This document shows positions 55,300-64,000 of a stretch of DNA of 64,000 nt, piece after piece. The DNA lies in contig NC_088298.1 in the NCBI RefSeq assembly GCF_032854445.1, positions 7,057,504 through 7,121,503 of the forward strand, written 5' to 3'. Origin of the DNA: Liolophura sinensis. Its lineage: Eukaryota > Mollusca > Polyplacophora > Chitonida > Chitonidae. The notes below the pieces were generated by a model, which saw only the letters and a list, made by a program, of their open reading frames with translations, was not told where the DNA came from and did not search any database. The translations under genes were made by a program, and so were the position numbers. Every line of letters begins with the position of its first letter. Position 1 is the stretch's first letter.

Positions 55300-57010
55300 A
55301 ACGTGCACGTGTTGTCATGCCATACCGCCACATGTAGCCTGCTCTCTACAGCATATCACAAATTTGGATTTTTGACATCCAGATGCTAGAAGATAGGTGA
55401 AGACAAACTCAATCACAGTCTCTAAAATATGAGCAAAAAGCAGTGCGCAATGCAACATGTTAACCATCTATTAAAAATGTTTCATTTTGATACTAAAATC
55501 GGTGTTGGAGGTAAAGCTCCGGAACGGACTCTGGGACGGACAGACGGACGGACAAACATGTGCCATAAATTTTAACCCCTCAACCCCCCCTCCCGTAATA
55601 TTTTGCGGGTATTTACACACTCTCAAAGTTCAGCAGTGCTAAAGTCTCGATTGGTATGTAATTAAAACGCTGGTTGATGCATCAGCTTCTCCAAAAGTTG
55701 TTAAATTCAAATAATCCATGTCGCGTAAAAGAAACAATAGGAGAAAATCAAACCCTGATACAGTAATTCCTCTGATAATTTCACGTAAACATAAAGAAAC
55801 TATTTATACTCAATATTTAAGCATATGATGCCATCATCAGGTGCAAAAAATGGATGAAAATAGCATGCAAACCCAACTGTTGCTTTGATGGACTGAACCA
55901 GAAGTGATCGTGGGCCATCGGACTTGTATCCTTATACACTTCAATAACACATAATTACCAAAATGATATTTGAAACTCCAGCAGTCATTAGCTGGAGATG
56001 GTCCAGATGTCTATGTCAATCCAGGTATGATATGATCGATAATATTTTGCCTTTCATTAGTTTTGCAGCGTTTAGTCAGACGTGGAGATCTTTTATATTA
56101 AGTGGTACTATTAGGTGATCCCCGTCACTCCATCTGAAAAAAATATTTTAGATTTTATCAAAGAGCGCAAGTACACCAAGGTGTGAACACCAAGGGCAGC
56201 TTAAGTGGCGATTTCCTAATTCACTCCTTCACTGGTGTTTAACGATCCGAGTTTCCTCGTTTACATGGATTAGCATAAATAATAGCAAACTGTTGAGACA
56301 GTCACACATGATAGAATATAATATTGAATACTGCAGTATGGACGGTAAAGCGGCAACGGTGTGATAGATAGCAAGTAGTACACAAGTAACGGACGAAACA
56401 CGGCATGTTGTCAGTTTACCTCAGTTGTTTAGCTGTTCGTGTAAATGCTTTAAGGGATAGTTTCAACCGTGGCTTAAGGTCACACGTTCGCAATTCAGGC
56501 AGATGGGTCCAAGATGTGCCTCCGAATTGAAAAGTGAAGGATCACAGATTGGCTGGTACTGCCATTCATACATTTTAGTTTGTTGATACACTTTATATGT
56601 CTGCACTGTTAGATTGCACCTAGTCAAAATATATCAGAATTTTGCCTGTTTTGGATAGATCTGAAATCTTTTTTGCTAGTTTTACTGTTTACCCCCCCCC
56701 CCCCCCCCCCCTTAAAATTACCAAAGTAACAAAATGCTATGACTTCGCTCCGAGCAACCACACCTCAAAAAATGGCGATCACGCTAGGTTGATTCTTTGA
56801 TATGTTATTTAAAAAAAGTGCAAGCTGCATGTGGTGGTGTGGCATTGTACCACGCAAAAATTAGGGCATATATTTTTTTAAGGTTACATTTGACAAATTT
56901 ACTACAGCACTAGAAAGGAAAATCAGTGAACTCGTGTAGCCTTAAGTGGACTTAGGTACACAAATATGCAGTGATATGAATCGCAAGAGTGACTAGTGCA
57001 ACACGACTTG
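55300..57010. other. Repeat-poor, with one C copy and a 20-C run
   Basis: Only a repeat C copy at 56275-56480 and a C homopolymer at 56692-56711 are recognised. Confidence 0.4.
56275..56480 (+). repeat. Repeat C fragment, diverged
   Basis: GGCAACGGTGTGATAGATAG, GTCAGTTTACCTCAGTTG and GTTCGTGTAAATGCTTTAAG. Confidence 0.55.
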
Positions 57011-57053
57011 AAATATATTACGCATTGAATTGAAGAAAGAAAAAGGTGTGAAA

Positions 57054-60000
57054 ATGTTTGTTGAAGATTACTACCGTATTACACTGGAAGACTGTGAGTA
57101 TCTTAAATCAAGACGCGTTGTGTGAAAATGATGATTCTGGCCTACAAACCAAAACCGGTTCTGCGCAAGTTTGAAGATGACACACCTTGATTCTATTCGT
57201 GTTAGCAAAGCTATCATCGACATAATGTAAATCTGAGGTAGTGTCTCTTCTGGCCGCTGTCTTCACTCCAGCAGCTATTAAGATAGCATTAGGGCGGCCG
57301 GGACGGAACGTACAAGGGCATTGGACTTTCCCCAGCGGACTAATCCCGCAGGGGACGGTTTTATCATATTTATCGATCTTTTTCGATGATCTGAAAGACT
57401 CGCAGACGGCGTTCATGCCGCCACGTGACATACCGTCAAAATAGCCTCTCGAAGCACCAAGGGCTTTGCGCATAGAAAGAGACACTGGACTCCTGGTCAA
57501 ACAGTGGGCTTCGGTTTGCTTCTGAAACGATTTTATCCCTCTAGCAAATGTTGGATTTTAATCTGAAAGTATTTAGCAGAACCAAAAGTGTTTCAAAAAC
57601 ACGTTGCATTCGAGGAACAGGTTATAGCGTATAATTTGTAAAAATGGAATTTTTCTTGTAGGATCAGTCCATTTCTGTGTGACGTTAGGTGTCTGTCCCT
57701 TCGATTTTCTGGGAATTTCTAAATTTTTTTCGCTTAAATGTTTAGGGAAAATATTAAGGACACGGAGTCATCAAGTAAGCATGTCCTAGCTGAAAAACTG
57801 GAGGATTTCTTGGACTTTCATTCCAACTGGAAAGTAGGAAGTAAACAGATAGCCCACAAGAGCGACTATGTATATTGTTGATTGGATCTAAGCTGTACTT
57901 AGGCAACGGATCGTGGGTGTAACAAACCGATTACAAAATCAGGAGCCGTCCGAAATGAGAGCGTTGATTTAACATAATTTCAAAGTTAAATGCGACGTCA
58001 ACAAGAGCTGTCCATAGACCATACATGCCAGAGTCAAGTCGTTCCAGGAAGAGGTGGAGAACCTTCGTCGTAAATCTTGTTAAAGGCTGTGGTGGGTTTT
58101 CGGCTATCGAAAATTAACGGATTTCCTGAACCGCTAAGCGTCTTTTGTAGTTGTCCGTGTGAAATCTGCATCGACTGACGAGAGCAAAAACCGTGATGTG
58201 AGTGTTCCAAGTCAAACCGTGTGGCCAGTCCCCGCACCACGAAACCCACCGAAGCTTGCACAACCTTGGGATTTGAAAGCAAATGTTCCTCTTTACCTGC
58301 CCACAATGGATTTGCCTTCGTTAGTAATAAGAAAACATATTTTCCCGGGTATGATGAAGAACGGCTCGCTGGAGGCTATACCTGCCAATACCTCCGTGCA
58401 GGAGCTGGATTATTACCGTTTCTATAAGGTAAGTTTGCTTGTCCTAGTTTCCATCAGAGATGCTCGAAGGGATGTGAAAAATGAATGTGGGATTTTTTCA
58501 CGCTTAGAGCATCTGATATTATTAAGAACTGACTTGGAGAATATGTAAAAAATATAGCCTGGAGTGTTGGAGAGGGAATTTCTTCATCGGGGCAAGGTCA
58601 AGAGAAGAGCTCTGAGCTTCACTCCGATGAATATAACTTCCATGAGATACATTTGCCCCACTGGTCACTGCTGAGTAAGTAAAAGATGGTCACAGCGGTA
58701 CATGGGTGCTGTGCTTGACAAGAATAACGAGATAAAAACACGTGGTTTGCTATGACGTAGACAGAAAAAAAAACAACACTGCAAGAGTGTTTGGTTGTCA
58801 CGTGCATACAAAAATCATGTATATTACGTCATAGAATGTTCCGCAAATTCATGACATCGCGTTCCACTTGAGCTGATGACCACCATAATGGCAAAAATTC
58901 TGCGAGAAATATCATCATCCGACGAGCCAAATGACATTAACACAAACGATTTATCTCATTTTGTTGTCAGAAAAAATACCTACGACGTTTGTACATTGGA
59001 GAGTTCGTGAGTTACTCGCCACATGTCGTTGGTTTTCCTATTTTGTCAAGGGGCTCCGATAAATCTGCTCGTAGAGCATCCGCTTCGGGGGCAATCCTGA
59101 GTCGGGTCAGGTCTTATACCTTAAATGAGAACGTTGTACATCCCGCTTAGGTTCAGCATTAAGGTGGTAATGCAGCGACTGGATGACCCGTATCAGTATA
59201 ATGGCTTGGGCGGGGCGGTTTACTTGCCTTCGGTAAGTCGTCTCAGTGAAGCAGTACTAGATAAAAGAGCGGTGGAAATCCGTCTTGCAGCAACGACAAG
59301 GACGCACATTACCTGCCCTCCAAAGATCCTTTCTACAGGATGTAAGGGCAACCAGATATGTGTATCTCAAAGTCGGGGGTACCTACTATGTCATTAGCAG
59401 AATGAAAGTCTTTCCTTGGAATCACAAAGATGTTAAATGAGTCTGGAATCCTTTTCACACGCCTTGGCTGCTATATGGTTACTCGTGTGAACAGCATTTC
59501 CGCTTCTGCTGTATAATGATGAAGCTATTAATGGACACGGTCACAAATGAAACGGAAGAGCCCGTGTATTAGCTAGAGAAACTGAAGACTGAAACGGACT
59601 GCCGCAGCTTTGACGCATCTCCTGCATCCTGTACATGAATATGTGTAATTGACAACAATATGCACGCCACAACTGTGAAGATTTTTACGGATGCCAGTTA
59701 TTTGTCTATAGTATTTTTTGGAAATATATGTACAACGAAAAATAAAACAGAAACACTGGCAGAATATCGTATATATTTAGAACGTTCAACTGTGTTTCCT
59801 CTGGGATCTGCCCGGTTTCATCCCACCATATCGCTGGCCGACGTCGTATAGGATTCACCTCTTTGTCATCAAATCACTGCTACTGATCCAAGATGTTTGT
59901 GTTTTATAAAGATGGTTGTCTTTGCAAGGGTCAGAACCATCTGGAAATCCTTCCTACCTTACAGTTGTAGAGCGTGTCAGTGAACTTTAGCTATACTTTT

Positions 60001-60276
60001 CCAGATTCAAACGCGATCAAAATATTTCTATTGCTTCATCCTTATCCTGAGATTACTCAACGCAAGAACCCCTGACGTAACCCGTATCTGATGTATAGAT
60101 ATAAATTACGCTTTACTATCGCTCGTGATGTCATGTCATCAAAATTGCCTTACTTGATGTAACCTGTCTTTCAGCATGATATCAGCGATTTCCGCGCGTC
60201 AAATCAGACAATTTGTGTGGCAACCCGAAGATACGTGGATGTTTGGCTTTTTGAATGTTGTAGATATTCATACTGA
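57054..60276 (+). CDS. Candidate four-exon gene, unrecognised small protein
   Basis: Proposed exons: 57054-57093 (ATG; MFVEDYYRITLED plus one base, donor GTGAGT); 58151-58428 (acceptor GCGTCTTTTGTAG, donor AAG then GTAAGT; includes PAPRNPPKLAQPWDLKANVP and SVQELDYYRFYK); 58971-59006 (36-bp micro-exon, acceptor ATTTTGTTGTCAG, donor GTGAGT; KKYLRRLYIGEF); 60175-60276 (acceptor AACCTGTCTTTCAG; HDISDFRASNQTICVATRRY to a TGA). Phases fit at every joint (1, 0, 0) and the sum is 456 nt, giving 151 residues. A SINE-B sits in the last intron. No family, signal peptide or membrane segment recognised. Exon 1 is the least certain: 57242-57430 (SLLAAVFTPAAIKIALG) and 57738-57840 (an ATG frame, MFRENIKDTESSSKHVLAEK) are rival upstream exons. 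Confidence 0.35.
59050..59335 (+). mobile_element. SINE-B, 3' truncated
   Basis: Head GGCTCCGATAAATCTGCTCG and TAGAGCATCCGCTTCGGGGG, body GGCTTGGGCGGGGCGGTTTA and AGAGCGGTGGAAATCCGTCT. The TACGACGTTAAACC tail is missing. Confidence 0.85.
59790..59850 (+). mobile_element. SINE-A internal fragment
   Basis: CTCTGGGATCTGCCCGGTTT, CATCCCACCATATCGCTGGC and CGACGTCGTATA. Confidence 0.65.
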
Positions 60277-60279
60277 ATA

Positions 60280-61290
60280 TGTTATATACCCTTTCTGTGG
60301 GGGAGGGCGTTGGAGGGGGCCATTGGGTCAGGTATATCCCGGGAGTCAAACATCAGTTCCGACTCGGGCTATTGAATAACTCTGTAAGCCAGTATACGGA
60401 ATTCACATGGAAAGCGTCGCTGTAATTGCGTGTAAGAAACAGTTCTTGTTCATTGCGAACAACCGTTTGATTGGTAATTAATATCTATTCCACACGTAAT
60501 TCTTTGGTCATTCATTGGAGTAGGTGTTCCTGTTTTGGTTTCTGCCACTCACCATATAAATTTTAATACCGTACAATCGGGTTAAGAACATGCGCATGAT
60601 TTCAGTAACTGGAATAACGACTCTCGTTGCTGATTTAAATGTTCTGGTTCATTCATTAATGTAACCGTATGATTGAATCCATCTCTCGAATGCTTTAGGT
60701 CAGGTAGTTTGTCAGGTAGAGGCAAAAGGCGGCTGTTCCCTCAGGAAAAGCACCAATGCAAAACAAACACGTTGTAATATGGGATATGGGTTTGCAACCA
60801 CAGGCTGAACTAAATCCTGCATTACAGTCTCTAACCGTAAACCTGTCACCCTAAAGATAATTCATGTCATCTTCATTCTAAAGCGTTAAGTGAAAAGACA
60901 TTCTCGCGGTTAAAGCCCCGGATGATCAAGCACATCAGCGACGAATGGGTCGCACCTGAGACGCTGGGTTGATCCCTTATCTGTTTTTAATCAGAACATC
61001 GCAATTCGTCAGGATGACAACGGCTGTTTGAAGAGCCCATTCGGCTCGTTGCCTCCTATTCCATGCTTAGGTATCACCGTCATGATTGCCTATAATAGCT
61101 ACCTTTACCACATGATTCGCTAGAGATGGACGTCCCGTCCTAAGCTAATTAATCTACTGTATACTCCTTCCTCCCTCCCCACCACCAACCTTCCACCGTG
61201 CGATAAGCTACAGAGGCAGATCATTCATAACTTCCGTAAGAAATGGTGCACTGACAGATGGTAGAGACATCGTATTAGAGGAGCGGGACA
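60280..61290. other. Unassigned
   Basis: No gene or repeat recognised. No canonical AATAAA was found shortly after the proposed gene end. Confidence 0.4.
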
Positions 61291-61299
61291 GTTAGCCGT

Positions 61300-61620
61300 G
61301 ATCGAGGTAGTATTGAATCTATTTACTTTGTACATCAGCGTATATTATGTGATTTATACAATAATGAAACTGTCCTCTTCTTATATGAACGCATGTTATG
61401 CGATTGAGACAACGATGAAACGCTCCTTTCTGCATACCAACGTATGTTATATGATTGATAAAATAATGAAACGCGTGTTATGTGATTGAGACAATATTGA
61501 AACGGTACTCTCTGCATACCAACGTATGTTTTGCGATTGAAACAATAATGAAACTGTCCTCTTTGTATACTAAAGCGTCTTACCTGATTGAGACCATAAC
61601 GAATCCATCCCCTGGTATTC
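61300..61620 (+). repeat. 51-bp minisatellite, about 6 copies
   Basis: Diverged units with TATGTTATGTGATTGAGAC, AATAATGAAAC and CTCTNTGCATACCAAC. Units are 51 bp except one 31-bp unit. Because 51 is a multiple of three, both strands stay open for 60-95 codons. The open frames are a by-product unless shown otherwise. Confidence 0.85.
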
Positions 61621-61629
61621 ATTTCATTT

Positions 61630-62190
61630 TATTAACCATCAAAACAGATTATTCACCAACAAAAATTAAAATTAACTTTTAATTAATAACTTAAAAAGTG
61701 ACATTGACTTAAATAATAGATTTAAGAGCAAACTGTTATACAGTTAGAACCTTTTGTAAAGTATAAAGGGGCAAATCAGAACGACAGTCTATCCAATAAA
61801 GAGTTAGTGTTGACTGCCTTTGTGCGGTAACTGTCAACTTGATATAACGGTATGAAGTAAGAGTAAAAAGTTCTGGGAAGGGAATTGCGATGATTAAAAA
61901 TTTGTTAGCCGGAAGCGTTAAGAAATCACTGAACTGTTTCACGGACAAAAGTTTTAATTCTACAAAGAGTTGGGGCCTATGATGGAACTTTCCAGAAAAG
62001 GTAATTCTTTTGTAACAATTGGGTTATGTGTGGGACATGTATTCGCCCAAGTGAAATTGCAGTAAGATAGGTATGGGAATATTAGCCTAAAGTAAAGTAT
62101 ATATATAATTGTTAGCCCAAAGTAAATATATATAATGTCTTTGTATTCAGGTAATCTTTAATATGATATAGAATACAAACATTACGGCTA
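61630..62190. other. Unassigned, AT-rich
   Basis: A duplicated phrase AGCCCAAAGTAAATATATAT near 62,090-62,130; otherwise nothing recognised. Confidence 0.4.
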
Positions 62191-62194
62191 ATCT

Positions 62195-62700
62195 TTCTGG
62201 ACACCGCATATAAGTGTGCTCTCCACTTCAACTCATTGTTCAATAAAGCACCTAAAAACTTAAATTCGTCCCTTTGTTCGACAGTTTTGTTACTGGTGCT
62301 TAATTCTGGAAGCCTTGTTACTCTGGCATCTTTAGTAGGTTATATAAACATATATTTGGTTTTTATGGTATTGACTCATAACTTATCACTCGGGAATCAA
62401 TTATACAGTTTTAGTAGTTCATTAGACGTGGTTTCAAATGGTATCTCTGGGTTGCAATTCGACCGAGTTACAGACGTATCATCAGCAAAGCGTAACAGTC
62501 TCAATATATTACTAACGAAATTTATATCGTTCATGTATACTAGAAATAGAATAGGTCCGAGAATTGGCCATTGTGGAACTCCATGAGATATAAAAAGGTA
62601 AATATCGTGTTGATATATTGTTTGCATTGTTTCCTGGCTAACATGTAGCTTTGGAACCACATATTGGTGTTTCTTTGGAAATGCCTTACATAGAAAACTA
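62195..62700 (-). pseudogene. Non-LTR retrotransposon RT fragment
   Basis: Minus strand reads CKAFPKKHQYVVPKLH, then HGVPQWPILGPILFLVYMND (normally GVPQGSxLGP) and LLRFADDTSVTRS (the FADD catalytic box). Further broken pieces (for example GALLNNELKW in another frame) continue to about 62,195. This is the finger-palm part of a CR1/Jockey-like reverse transcriptase. Stops and shifts make it inactive. Confidence 0.8.
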
Positions 62701-62714
62701 ATTAAAAGAAGTAA

Positions 62715-63390
62715 AGACGTAATCCAGGGAAGCACAGTCGTTGACAGGGGGGCAAAAGCTGCCTTTAATAAATCCCTATCAAAAGTTAAACTTCCTAATA
62801 TTCTTCCATACATTCGTCGCATTTGGCAGGGTGAATGGGACCTCCAGGTCCATAATAAACTGCATAGTGTTCGCCATGTCATTAGGTTTAATTTGTATAC
62901 TCGCGGTACGTCTGGAAGAGTCCAAGTGGCTTTAACGAGGTGCCGCATTGAGCATTCTCGTCTAACTCATAATTTTATTCTTGATGAGGGCTCTGCCCCA
63001 GATTGTGTTGGATGTGATGCTTAACACGGCATCATACATATCTTGGTTTACTGTGTAGAATTTGACCACATTCGGCAAAGATTTTACTCAGTCAACTCTG
63101 TATATGTAGGGCCATTGGATTATATCATAAGATGTACATTTCAATCATTAACATACATGGATAAAAGATATATATATATAGCTTTTCCAGACAAACTATT
63201 TTTAAAAATATGGTTTTCGAGCTTTGACTGTTTTAGTTTTTTTTTCTTATCTCATCAACATGTTCAAACATTTTTTCTTTCGTTTTGGATGTTTTATCGA
63301 AAGTGTGAAACGCCTCGTGTTTTCTACTTGTTCTCGCCACGATATGGATACTACCGATATGGTGTTAAGCCATTATCATTCATTTTTTTG
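62715..63390 (+). pseudogene. RNase H-type LINE, 3' end copy
   Basis: Reads QGSTVVDRGAKAAFNKSLSK, IRRIWQGEWDLQVHNKLHSV, TRCRIEHSRLTHNFILDEGS and APDCVGCDA. A stop follows, then a C-terminal frame (HILVYCVEFDHIRQRFYSV) and the same 3' UTR as at 52.8-53.0 kb, ending CATTATCATTCATTTTTTTG. 5' truncated within the RNase H domain. Confidence 0.85.
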
Positions 63391-63715
63391 TTTGAGCATA
63401 CTAAACTCTGTGTTTCGAAGAATTTAAGAATTCTTTCGACGATTTTGCCAAAGCAAGGTAAGACAGAAATTGATCTATAATTTTCAAACACGTTCCTAAC
63501 ACCAGTTTTTGAACAATGATGCCCCTTTAGCAGTCTTTAGGAAAATCTTTAATGTAAATCTTTAGGGAAAACACCTGCATCAAAAGATGAATTAATTATG
63601 TGGCACAATGGTCCTGTAATCAACTGCAGCACTGGCTTAACGAATCAAATTTGTATTCCATGGAGACATAGGGCACCAGTTTTAAACGTTTGATGAAGTC
63701 TCTTATTTGAATCGG

Positions 63716-63974
63716 GGCCTCCGTGGCTCAGTCGGTTAGCGCGCTAGCGCAGCGCAATGACCCAGGAGCCTCTCACCAATGCGGTCACCGTGAGTTCAAG
63801 TCCAGCTCATGCTGGCTTCCTCTCCGGCCGTAAGTGGGAAGGTCTGCCAGCAACCTGCGGATGGTCGTGGGTTTCCGCCGGGCTCTGCCCGGTTTCCACC
63901 CACCATAATGCTGGCCGCCGTCAGCATTATATTCTTGAGTACGGCGTAAAACACTAATCAAATAAATAAATAAA
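63716..63974 (+). mobile_element. SINE-A, full length with 15-bp TSD
   Basis: Complete element. The 3' body has a local change (GCCGTCAGCATTATATTC instead of GCCGTCGTATAAGTGAAATATTC). Flanked by TCTTATTTGAATCGG (63701-63715) and TCTTATTTCAATCGG (63975-63989), one mismatch. Confidence 0.95.
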
Positions 63975-64000
63975 TCTTATTTCAATCGGCGTGCAATGGG

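Overview
This is a eukaryotic, animal-type window and most likely comes from a mollusc (inference). It has no operons or dense long ORFs. It is moderately AT-rich and packed with decayed interspersed repeats. The two commonest are tRNA-headed SINEs: SINE-A ends in an AAATAAATA-type tail, and SINE-B ends in GACGTTAAACCCCAAGC followed by ACTC repeats. Sequences of this style are typical of bivalve and gastropod genomes. No complete, recognisable host gene is present.

Layout. From 0 to 4 kb there is a 5' fragment of a Ty3/gypsy-like LTR retrotransposon on the minus strand: LTR, proline-tRNA-type primer binding site, gag, zinc knuckle and protease relic, with the rest of pol and the other LTR missing. 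From 4 to 26 kb the window holds SINEs and many copies of two unclassified non-coding repeats, called C and D here, plus smaller repeated segments (E, F, I). From 26 to 36 kb there is a degraded Penelope-like reverse transcriptase copy with a SINE inside it, a broken Tc1-like transposase at 34.6-35.3 kb, and a 35-bp tandem array. From 36 to 44 kb the sequence is repeat-poor and includes an unrecognised ORF with a signal-peptide-like start (38.8-39.4 kb, minus). From 45 to 46.4 kb lies the longest Penelope-like copy. From 48 to 55 kb there is a 115-bp tandem amplification of a SINE tail, an isolated exon-like pair (49.1-49.5 kb), and the 3' end of a non-LTR retrotransposon with an RNase H domain. 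From 57 to 60.3 kb an unusual set of four phase-compatible exon-like blocks suggests a small split gene. From 61 to 64 kb there is a 51-bp minisatellite, two LINE fragments meeting head to head, and a complete SINE-A with target-site duplication.

Functionally the window is a graveyard of transposable elements. The retroelements supply gag, protease, reverse transcriptase and RNase H relics. The SINEs are the youngest layer: several keep 8-15 bp target-site duplications and sit inside older repeats. The candidate host sequences are the split model at 57-60.3 kb, the secreted-protein-like ORF at 39 kb and the exon-like blocks at 25.4 and 49.1 kb. All of these are inferences from splice signals and open frames; none could be assigned to a protein family.
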